The translations under genes and the position numbers were made by a program. A stretch of 14,208 bases of DNA from Oceanococcus sp051252075 (lineage in GTDB: Bacteria > Pseudomonadota > Gammaproteobacteria > Nevskiales > Oceanococcaceae). The notes beneath the pieces were generated by a model, which was given only the letters and a program-made list of their open reading frames with translations, did not search any database and was not told where the DNA came from. Where the stretch lies: the NCBI GenBank assembly GCA_051252075.1, contig JBPOFU010000077.1, positions 1 to 14,208 of the forward strand, written 5' to 3'. Positions 7,560 through 12,975 of the stretch are shown here, one piece after another; within the stretch, counting starts at the first letter, position 1; every line of letters starts with the position of its first letter.

Positions 7560-8250
7560 ACAAAACAACCCAGCTGCAGTTGTCTTGCTCTCAGGCGGCC
7601 TAGACTCAGCTACCGTACTGGCTATGGCTAAGCAGCAGGGGTACCGCTGCCACGCCCTTAGTATCGCCTACGGGCAGCGTCATAGCGCGGAACTGGATGC
7701 TGCAAAGAAGCTTGCCGACAAGGCAGGATGCGCTACCTACCGACAAGTTGACATGGATATGCGTCTGATAGGCGGTTCAGCGCTGACCGATACGGAAATC
7801 GCAGTCCCAACAGAACCCACTGAAGACATCCCGATTACCTACGTCCCTGCGCGCAACACTGTGTTTTTGTCGCTCGCCATGGGCTTGGCAGAAGTGCTAG
7901 GTGCAAATGACATTTTCATCGGGGTCAATGCAGTCGACTATTCAGGCTACCCAGACTGCCGGCCGGTTTTTTTGGAGCAATTTCAGCGCTTAAGCTTGGT
8001 CGCGACCAAAGCTGGAGTGGAAAGTGGTAACCCCCTGAATATTCACGCTCCTCTCATCGATTTGGGCAAGGATGAAATCATCCAGCAGGGCGTCGCATTG
8101 GGCGTTGACTATGCGGAAACTGTGTCCTGTTACCAAGCCGATAAGCAGGGTCTGGCTTGCGGTGTTTGTGACAGCTGTCGCTTGCGCAGTAAGGGCTTTG
8201 AACAGGCTGGGCTGCCTGATCCGACCCGCTATATGCAATCCGCCACTTGA
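7543..8250 (+). CDS. queC: 7-cyano-7-deazaguanine (preQ0) synthase QueC
   Basis: QueC uses ATP and ammonia to turn the QueE product into preQ0, the precursor of queuosine in tRNA anticodons. The 235 residues have an N-type PP-loop at 17-22 (SGGLDS, in VVLLSGGLDSAT), the motif YVPARNTVFLSLA and the segment YSGYPDCR. The C-terminal zinc site comprises Cys196, Cys206, Cys209 and Cys212 (ACGVCDSCRLR). It starts at ATG 7543, 17 nt before the queE stop, in a different frame. It is the last gene of the long plus-strand run and is followed after 67 nt by tRNA-Lys. The QueE/QueC pair implies that other preQ0 genes (queD, folE) lie elsewhere in the genome. Confidence 0.97.
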   Translation: MNPDIKQNNPAAVVLLSGGLDSATVLAMAKQQGYRCHALSIAYGQRHSAELDAAKKLADKAGCATYRQVDMDMRLIGGSALTDTEIAVPTEPTEDIPITYVPARNTVFLSLAMGLAEVLGANDIFIGVNAVDYSGYPDCRPVFLEQFQRLSLVATKAGVESGNPLNIHAPLIDLGKDEIIQQGVALGVDYAETVSCYQADKQGLACGVCDSCRLRSKGFEQAGLPDPTRYMQSAT

Positions 8251-8274
8251 TCTTGCTGAAAAAATGACTATCCT
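8247..8274 (+). promoter_or_regulatory. Candidate sigma70 promoter for tRNA-Lys
   Basis: TTGATC (8247-8252, 4/6 to TTGACA) overlaps the queC stop codon and is separated by 16 nt from TATCCT (8269-8274, 4/6 to TATAAT). A GC-rich stretch (TTCGCGC) follows, resembling the discriminator of stringently controlled stable-RNA promoters. The start would fall near 8281, leaving a leader of about 35 nt for processing. The matches are partial, so this is a suggestion only. Confidence 0.35.
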
Positions 8275-8282
8275 TTCGCGCT

Positions 8283-8309
8283 CCGCTGCAACGGCGGGTA
8301 GATTTTTTT
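8283..8309 (+). terminator. Possible hairpin plus T-run upstream of tRNA-Lys
   Basis: CCGCTG/CGGCGG (8283-8288 and 8292-8297) can form a 6-bp stem, including one G-U pair, with a CAA loop. Seven T residues follow at 8303-8309, after a 5-nt gap. This could terminate the queC transcript. The gap before the T-run makes it weak. If the proposed tRNA promoter is real, this element would lie inside the tRNA leader, so the two calls partly compete. Confidence 0.35.
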
Positions 8310-8317
8310 GAATTTTT

Positions 8318-8393
8318 GGGCCGTTAGCTCAGTTGGTAGAGCATCGGACTTTTAATCCGCTGGTCCCGCGTTCGAGTCGCGGACGGCCCACCA
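8318..8393 (+). tRNA. tRNA-Lys (anticodon UUU)
   Basis: A full cloverleaf can be folded. The acceptor is GGGCCGT pairing with ACGGCCC. The D-arm is GCTC...GAGC. The anticodon loop CTTTTAA carries TTT at 8351-8353. The T-arm is CCGCG-TTCGAGT-CGCGG. The discriminator is A and CCA is encoded (8391-8393), for 76 nt in total. The anticodon stem has four good pairs, but its first position (27-43) is U opposite C, a mismatch. A tRNA-Lys right after queC also occurs in Pseudomonas. The antisense reading of this gene produces a spurious peptide ending in the well-known artefact PSATRTRDQRIKSPMLYQLS. Confidence 0.97.
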
Positions 8394-8403
8394 TTCAAAA
8401 ACC

Positions 8404-8419
8404 TTGCACTTCGGTGCAA
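8404..8419. other. Perfect hairpin TTGCAC-TTCG-GTGCAA downstream of tRNA-Lys
   Basis: A perfect 6-bp stem is closed by a UUCG tetraloop, 10 nt after the tRNA 3' end. No T-run follows on the plus strand, so it is not a classic intrinsic terminator for the tRNA. On the minus strand the same stem is followed by GGTTTTTG, which is closer to a terminator, but no minus-strand gene lies here. It may protect or help process the tRNA 3' trailer. Confidence 0.5.
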
Positions 8420-8449
8420 TGCGGCAAGCGAAACCCCAGCACCTTCGGT

Positions 8450-8455
8450 TATAAT
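8450..8455 (+). promoter_or_regulatory. glcB: Candidate -10 element (TATAAT) for malate synthase G
   Basis: A perfect TATAAT lies 58 nt before the malate synthase start codon. No -35 resembling TTGACA occurs 16-18 nt upstream (sequence AAGCGAAA) and the extended -10 TG is only partial (GGT). Either an activator is needed or the match is by chance. The implied start near 8462 leaves a leader of about 50 nt. Confidence 0.4.
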
Positions 8456-8468
8456 TTCCGGCTTTTCG

Positions 8469-8484
8469 GCCACAATTAAGTGGC
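8469..8484. repeat. Short dyad GCCAC-N6-GTGGC in the malate synthase leader
   Basis: A perfect 5-bp inverted repeat with a 6-nt AATTAA centre lies just downstream of the candidate -10 and before the Shine-Dalgarno. It could be an operator half-site pair or a small leader hairpin. It is short enough to be chance. Confidence 0.3.
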
Positions 8485-8502
8485 GTGAACCTTCAAAAAT
8501 CC

Positions 8503-8506
8503 GGAG
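8503..8506 (+). promoter_or_regulatory. glcB: Ribosome binding site (GGAG) of malate synthase G
   Basis: GGAG lies 6 nt before ATG 8513. It is one of the clearest Shine-Dalgarno sequences in the window and supports this start and independent initiation after the tRNA. Confidence 0.75.
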
Positions 8507-8512
8507 CCCCCG

Positions 8513-10681
8513 ATGAGTCAGCGTGTCGAACGTGCCGGACTGCAAGTTTCCGCAGTCCTCGATCAATTTGTGGAACAACAAGCCTTGCCTGGCACCGGGA
8601 TTGATGTCGATAAGTTTTGGCATGGATTCGCAGAAATTCTCGCTGACCTCAGTCCGAAAAATCGCGCACTTCTAGAGCGCCGAGATCAACTACAACAACA
8701 ACTTGATGTGTGGCATCAGGAAAACCCTGGGCAGCCCGACATTGCGGTTTACCGCCAGTTTTTGAACGACATTGGATATTTGGTTAACGAACCAGCTGAT
8801 TTTTCCATTCGCACGACCGAAGTTGATTCAGAAGTTTCCAGCGTAGCGGGCCCGCAACTCGTGGTGCCTGTTATGAACGCCCGCTTTGCACTCAACGCCG
8901 CCAATGCGCGTTGGGGCAATTTGTACGATGCGCTCTATGGCACGGATGTCATTTCAGAAGAAGACGGTGCTGAAAGAGCAGGCGGCTACAACCCTGCGCG
9001 CGGTGCAAAAGTTATCGCATTTGCACGCAACTTTCTCGATGAGTCGGTTCCACTGGCATCTGGCAGTCATGCCGACAGTGTGGCTTACAGCATTGATGGA
9101 AAAGCCCTCAAGGTTCAACTCTCGAATGGTCAAACCACGGAACTAAAAACCCCTGATGCGTTTATTGGCTATCGAGGTGATGTTGCGAGCCCGCAAGCGC
9201 TCTTGTTGGTACATCATGGCCTGCATATAGAGATCGAATTCAATCGACAACATCCCGTTGGCAAAGATGATGCCGCTGGCATTTGTGCTGTTCATCTGGA
9301 ATCCGCGCTAACAGCAATTCAAGATTGCGAAGACTCTGTTGCAGCAGTAGACGGCCCAGATAAGACCTTGGTTTACAGCAATTGGCTGGGATTAATGAAA
9401 GGCGATTTACAAGAGTCTTTCTCCAAATCGGGTAAGACTCTGACGCGCCAACTGAACCCTGATCGTGAATACACCGCGATTGACGGAACCACACTGACAT
9501 TAGCTGGCCGGAGCCTACTGTTGGTGCGTAATGTGGGGCACCTCATGACCGTGGATGCGATTCTAGATGCCGAGGGCAGGGAAGTGCCCGAAGGCATCTT
9601 AGATTGCGTTGTAACCAGTCTGTGCGCCATGCATGACCTTAAAAAGACGCAAGGCGCGCGCAATTCGCGAACTGGCAGCGTGTACATCGTAAAACCGAAA
9701 ATGCACGGCCCGGATGAAGTCGCTTTGGCCTGTGAATTGTTCGATCGTGTTGAAGACTTGCTGGGCTTACAGCGCTACACGCTGAAGATTGGCATCATGG
9801 ATGAAGAGCGCCGCACAACGGTCAATCTAAAAGCGTGCATACATGCGGCGAAAGAGCGTGTGATCTTCATTAATACCGGTTTCTTAGATCGCACAGGCGA
9901 TGAAATCCATACCTCTATGGACGCAGGACCATTGCTGCCAAAAGGCGATATGAAATCGCAGCCTTGGTTGACGGCCTACGAGGACTGGAATGTCGACATA
10001 GGCCTAGCTTGCGGCTTCAATGGCAACGCACAAATTGGTAAAGGTATGTGGGCCAAACCGGATGAAATGGCTGAAATGTTGGCCACCAAGCAAGGACATC
10101 CATTGGCCGGTGCAAACTGTGCATGGGTACCTTCACCCACGGCCGGCACTTTGCACGCCATTCACTATCATCAAGTGGATGTCATGGCGCGCCAACAAGA
10201 ATTGGCCAAGACACCACGCGCAGACCTAAACGACATACTGACCATTCCGCTATTGGCGGACGCCAGCCAGCTCAGCGCTGAGCAAATACAGCAAGAGCTG
10301 GACAACAACGCTCAAGGTATCTTGGGCTATGTTGTGCGCTGGATCGATCAAGGAGTGGGCTGTTCTAAAGTCCCCGATATCCATGATGTCGGTTTAATGG
10401 AAGATAGGGCGACTTTACGCATTTCCAGCCAGCACATCGCCAATTGGCTCCGCCATGGCGTTTGCACCGCTGAGCAAGTGACAGAAACCATGCAACGCAT
10501 GGCTGCCGTCGTCGATCGCCAAAATGCCGGAGATCCGCTATACCAGCCTATGGCCGGCCACTTTGATGAATCTATTGCCTTTTTGGCAGCATCAGACTTG
10601 GTATTTAAAGGTTGTGAGCAACCCAGTGGTTATACCGAACCGGTTTTACATGCACGCCGCCGTCAAGCCAAAGCTCTGTAG
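8513..10681 (+). CDS. glcB: Malate synthase G
   Basis: This enzyme condenses glyoxylate and acetyl-CoA to malate in the cytoplasm, in the glyoxylate shunt or in glycolate use. At 722 residues it matches the monomeric G isoform (about 723), not the roughly 540-residue A form. It keeps the catalytic residues known from E. coli: Arg339 (LVRNVGHLMT), Glu431/432 (GIMDEERRTT), Asp459 (FLDRTGDEIHT, magnesium site) and the catalytic base Asp631 (MEDRATLRISSQHIANWL). Cys617 (GVGCSKV) is also present. No isocitrate lyase or glycolate oxidase gene is adjacent, so which pathway it serves cannot be read from context. It has its own Shine-Dalgarno. The next gene starts 11 nt after its stop and may be co-transcribed. 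Confidence 0.97.
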   Translation: MSQRVERAGLQVSAVLDQFVEQQALPGTGIDVDKFWHGFAEILADLSPKNRALLERRDQLQQQLDVWHQENPGQPDIAVYRQFLNDIGYLVNEPADFSIRTTEVDSEVSSVAGPQLVVPVMNARFALNAANARWGNLYDALYGTDVISEEDGAERAGGYNPARGAKVIAFARNFLDESVPLASGSHADSVAYSIDGKALKVQLSNGQTTELKTPDAFIGYRGDVASPQALLLVHHGLHIEIEFNRQHPVGKDDAAGICAVHLESALTAIQDCEDSVAAVDGPDKTLVYSNWLGLMKGDLQESFSKSGKTLTRQLNPDREYTAIDGTTLTLAGRSLLLVRNVGHLMTVDAILDAEGREVPEGILDCVVTSLCAMHDLKKTQGARNSRTGSVYIVKPKMHGPDEVALACELFDRVEDLLGLQRYTLKIGIMDEERRTTVNLKACIHAAKERVIFINTGFLDRTGDEIHTSMDAGPLLPKGDMKSQPWLTAYEDWNVDIGLACGFNGNAQIGKGMWAKPDEMAEMLATKQGHPLAGANCAWVPSPTAGTLHAIHYHQVDVMARQQELAKTPRADLNDILTIPLLADASQLSAEQIQQELDNNAQGILGYVVRWIDQGVGCSKVPDIHDVGLMEDRATLRISSQHIANWLRHGVCTAEQVTETMQRMAAVVDRQNAGDPLYQPMAGHFDESIAFLAASDLVFKGCEQPSGYTEPVLHARRRQAKAL

Positions 10682-10692
10682 CTCAGTAGACT

Positions 10693-11361
10693 ATGGCGCG
10701 GATCAGCAATCCTCAACGTTGGCGCTGTATTAGCCTACATGTTGGCAGCAATACGCCTGGTGATCTCGCCAATGTCGAGTCCAATGATATTGGCCTTTGG
10801 GGGATTGCCGAGAGCGTCGATGCAGGCGAAGTGAATTGCGCAAGCAATCTACTCGAGCACATCACACAACAAGTGAGCAGCGGTGAAGATCTCACTGCTG
10901 CTTTTCTTAATGCTCACGGCCGACATCAAAGAGAAACACCAGACAGCAGCGGGGCCAGCGTTGTTGCGATTCGCCACGTGCGTTCCGCAGGAACGCTGGA
11001 GCTTGCTTGGGTAGGCACTATGCATGCTTTGCTATTGCGCGGTAAGCAAGCCATAAGCTTAATGTCCGAAAAACACAGCAGTACAGCGGCCAGTGGATAC
11101 CTCGTGCCGACAGAGCGCATGCAACAGTTGGGTGGCGCAAGCAAACACCGCCCAAGAATAGATCGTAATTTGGTCCATGCGCAGAAAGGTGATTTCCTAC
11201 TGCTGGCTAGTCACAGTGTCGATTTAACCGGACAACCGGAAACGCTCGCTGCAAATCTCACTGGATTCGGAAATTTGCAATACAAGGCCAGAAAACTACA
11301 GAACCTGCTTGCCGAGCAAAGCGGCAGCAATGGGCAAATTGTTTTATGCCAGGTTGGATGA
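10693..11361 (+). CDS. Degenerate PP2C-like protein, probable pseudophosphatase
   Basis: This 222-residue protein has no signal peptide or TM segment. I recognise no named orthologue, but its motif order resembles bacterial PP2C Ser/Thr phosphatases. GLWGIAESVDAGEVNCASNLLEHI (34-57) corresponds to the VADGMGGHxxGExAS region. SSGASVVAI (85-93) corresponds to GTTxVxA. LAWVGTMHALLLRG (104-117) corresponds to the VGDSRAYLLR strand. KGDFLLLASHSV (165-176) corresponds to GDxLLLCSDGV. SGSNGQIVLCQV (210-221) corresponds to GSxDNITVVxV. The aspartates that bind metals at each site are replaced (AES, GT, SHS, SNG), so catalysis is unlikely. The fold assignment is an inference from motif order. The gene follows glcB by 11 nt without a clear Shine-Dalgarno, suggesting co-expression. 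A sensing or binding role is speculative. Confidence 0.6.
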   Translation: MARISNPQRWRCISLHVGSNTPGDLANVESNDIGLWGIAESVDAGEVNCASNLLEHITQQVSSGEDLTAAFLNAHGRHQRETPDSSGASVVAIRHVRSAGTLELAWVGTMHALLLRGKQAISLMSEKHSSTAASGYLVPTERMQQLGGASKHRPRIDRNLVHAQKGDFLLLASHSVDLTGQPETLAANLTGFGNLQYKARKLQNLLAEQSGSNGQIVLCQVG

Positions 11362-11400
11362 TGCGTTCTATCTATATTGAACTCGGATTAATAAATTTAA

Positions 11401-11416
11401 CATAATATATATTATG
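11401..11416. repeat. Perfect 16-bp AT palindrome
   Basis: CATAATATATATTATG is identical to its reverse complement over all 16 bases. The flanking bases do not extend the symmetry. It lies 40 nt after the PP2C-like gene and about 140 nt before the cNMP-rhodanese gene. It could be a binding site for a dimeric regulator or a simple AT-rich upstream element. Confidence 0.6.
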
Positions 11417-11424
11417 CGCATTGT

Positions 11425-11440
11425 TGAAATTCCAATCACA
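11425..11440. promoter_or_regulatory. Possible CRP/Vfr-like site (TGAAA-N6-TCACA)
   Basis: The sequence TGAAATTCCAATCACA matches 8 of 10 core positions of the CRP consensus TGTGA-N6-TCACA. The right half is perfect and the left half is weak. It sits next to the 16-bp palindrome and upstream of a gene with cyclic-nucleotide-binding domains. It could easily be chance. Confidence 0.2.
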
Positions 11441-11556
11441 AAACCCTCACAGCTCCAGAAGTAGCTTTGGCGAGCGTCCAATAACCGCAGTACACCCTTA
11501 ATTTAGTATCATTCGCCCCACATCTCTTGTTAACCACTTTATAGGCAATTAACTTC

Positions 11557-12615
11557 ATGGCTCAGGCGTCCGCTAAGCTGGATATTTCAGAATTCCGCAA
11601 ATTGAGTCCGATTAACGGATTACGCGAAGAAAGTCTGCAACAGCTGTTTAAGCGCGTATCGGTACTGCAAGCCAAATCTGGGGAGCAACTGTTCGCAATT
11701 GGCAGTAGCAATGCGGATTCCTATTATTTGCTGTCTGGATCAATCAGTCTGATTGACCAAAGCGGCAAAGTACTGCGAGAGCTAAAAGGTTCAACGGTCG
11801 ATGCGATGCACCGCGTTGCCCATCAAATTCCGCGCCGGGTCCTCGCCATCTGTAAGTCAGATATAACGTATATCCGTATCGACTCCGGATTACTCGATGT
11901 CATGCTGACTTGGGATCAAACCGGTTCATTTGAAGTAGATGAATTGGACGAAAATGCCGAAAGTGGCGATTGGATGACGCGCTTGCTGCAGATGAAGGCT
12001 TTTCAAAAAGTACCACCATCGAATCTCCAAGCCATGTTTATGCGCATGCAGCAGGTTGAACACAAAGCTGGTGATGTCATCGTTAAGCAGGGTTCAGAGG
12101 GTGACTATTTCTACGTCATCATAACTGGCTGTTGTGTGGTTACGCGCGAAACTCCCACATCGCCTAAACCCATACGTTTGGCAGATTTGGAACATGGCGC
12201 CTGTTTCGGTGAAGAGGCCCTTATTTCCGATGATAAGCGCAATGCCAGCGTAATCATGGTGGAAGATGGCACGTTGATGCGCTTAGCCAAAGACGATTTT
12301 CGGTCTTTACTCAAAGCACCATTAACCCAAGATTTAGCGCTGGATGAGGCCAAAGCGTTAGTGGAAAATAGCGCCGCTTGCTGGTTGGATGTACGGCTTC
12401 CCAGCGAATACAAGAACAACCATTTCGAGGGCGCAATCAACCTTCCCTTGTTTATGTTGCGGCCCAAGCTGGCCACTTTAGACAAAAAGACGCCATATGT
12501 TGTCTATTGTGACGGTGGACGACGTAGCTCAGTGGCCGCTTTTGTGTTGACTCAAAAGGGTTACGAAGTGAAGGTATTAAGCAACGGAATTCCGCCGCTA
12601 GAAGTGAGCGAATAA
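11557..12615 (+). CDS. Dual cyclic-nucleotide-binding-like domain protein fused to a rhodanese domain
   Basis: The 352 residues read as three modules. Residues about 14-118 form a degenerate cNMP-binding fold (GEQLFAIGSSNADSYYLLSGSISLID) that lacks the phosphate-binding FGExA...R motif. Residues about 142-255 form a second, intact-looking cNMP domain (GDVIVKQGSEGDYFYVIITG) with the cassette CFGEEALISDDKRNAS (Glu219 and Arg228 expected to hold the nucleotide). Residues about 257-348 form a rhodanese domain with LDVRLPSEY and the loop YCDGGRRSS, where Cys318 is the likely persulfide-carrying residue. There is no helix-turn-helix, so it is not a Crp-type transcription factor. A role as a cytoplasmic cNMP-gated sulfur-transfer or sensor protein is inference. 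It starts at ATG 11557 with a weak Shine-Dalgarno. It converges on pilZ with a 24-bp gap. Confidence 0.85.
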   Translation: MAQASAKLDISEFRKLSPINGLREESLQQLFKRVSVLQAKSGEQLFAIGSSNADSYYLLSGSISLIDQSGKVLRELKGSTVDAMHRVAHQIPRRVLAICKSDITYIRIDSGLLDVMLTWDQTGSFEVDELDENAESGDWMTRLLQMKAFQKVPPSNLQAMFMRMQQVEHKAGDVIVKQGSEGDYFYVIITGCCVVTRETPTSPKPIRLADLEHGACFGEEALISDDKRNASVIMVEDGTLMRLAKDDFRSLLKAPLTQDLALDEAKALVENSAACWLDVRLPSEYKNNHFEGAINLPLFMLRPKLATLDKKTPYVVYCDGGRRSSVAAFVLTQKGYEVKVLSNGIPPLEVSE

Positions 12616-12638
12616 GCTCCTCCCTTTACTCGCATGCT

Positions 12639-12653
12639 CTCACATGGTGTGAG
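12639..12653. other. Perfect hairpin CTCACA-TGG-TGTGAG at the convergent gene junction
   Basis: A 6-bp perfect inverted repeat with a 3-nt centre overlaps the pilZ stop codon, between two convergent genes. Neither strand has a T-run after it, so it is at best a weak bidirectional terminator or a 3'-end stabiliser. Confidence 0.35.
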
Positions 12654-12975
12654 TCGCCTTCGTTTCGTCCATGCCCGCCAAGGCAGTTTCAATTTTCTTC
12701 TGCGTTTCGCCGCCGTCTTGCTCTGAAAACTGCACGCCTATGCCCTGTGTGCGTTTATTCTGTGCCCCACGCGGCGTGAGCCAAATCACTTTTCCTGCCA
12801 CTGGAAGTCGCTCATTGTTGTCAAGCAAAGTGAGCAAGATAAAGACTTCATCACCCAACTTGTAGGGTTTGGTCGTGGGGATAAACAAGCCTCCATTTTT
12901 CACAAACGGCATATACGCCATATAAAGCGATTGTTTCTCTTTAATAGAGAGTGTCAGAATGCCGGGCTGGCTCAT
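12640..12975 (-). CDS. pilZ: Type IV pilus assembly protein PilZ
   Basis: PilZ is the small cytoplasmic protein needed for type IV pilus biogenesis. The 111 residues contain the hallmark stretch FVKNGGLFIPTT (24-35), then YKLGDEVFILLTLL, LPVAGKVIWLTPRGAQ and QGIGVQF (77-83). Like the founding Pseudomonas PilZ, it lacks the RxxxR motif used by other PilZ-domain proteins to bind cyclic di-GMP, so it is probably not a c-di-GMP receptor. Its ATG overlaps the holB stop as ATGA. The holB-pilZ order is typical of piliated gammaproteobacteria and suggests that type IV pili are made, although no other pil gene is in the window. Confidence 0.95.
   Translation of the reverse strand: MSQPGILTLSIKEKQSLYMAYMPFVKNGGLFIPTTKPYKLGDEVFILLTLLDNNERLPVAGKVIWLTPRGAQNKRTQGIGVQFSEQDGGETQKKIETALAGMDETKATHTM

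Larger units (their letters stand above)
11362..11556. other. 195-bp intergenic region, AT-rich at its left end
   Basis: This is the largest gap without a gene or RNA. Its left third is AT-rich and contains a perfect palindrome (11401-11416) and a TGAAA-N6-TCACA element (11425-11440). TAGTAT at 11504-11509 followed by CATTCGCCCC could be a -10, but no convincing -35 stands 16-18 nt before it. AGG at 11543-11545 is a weak, rather distant Shine-Dalgarno for the gene at 11557. I see no terminator hairpin with a T-run after the upstream gene. Confidence 0.5.

Noticed and set aside
8324..8623. 99-codon minus-strand open frame whose C-terminus reads PSATRTRDQRIKSPMLYQLS
   Set aside because: The end is the antisense translation of tRNA-Lys, a well-known annotation artefact. 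The rest overlaps the start of malate synthase G, which is certain.
11358..11405. 15-codon open frame MMRSIYIELGLINLT overlapping the stop of the PP2C-like gene as ATGA
   Set aside because: It has the overlap pattern of a coupled gene, but it is too short, has no Shine-Dalgarno or recognisable motif, and ends inside the AT palindrome. It is probably chance.
12616..12662. Bidirectional intrinsic terminator between the rhodanese-fusion gene and pilZ
   Set aside because: The CTCACA/TGTGAG stem is perfect but only 6 bp, and neither strand has a T-run after it. I recorded it only as a hairpin.
12640..12975. PilZ as a cyclic di-GMP receptor forming a second-messenger pair with the neighbouring cNMP-domain protein
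   Set aside because: The protein lacks the RxxxR and DxSxxG c-di-GMP motifs and belongs to the non-binding type IV pilus PilZ group. The two genes are convergent, not an operon.
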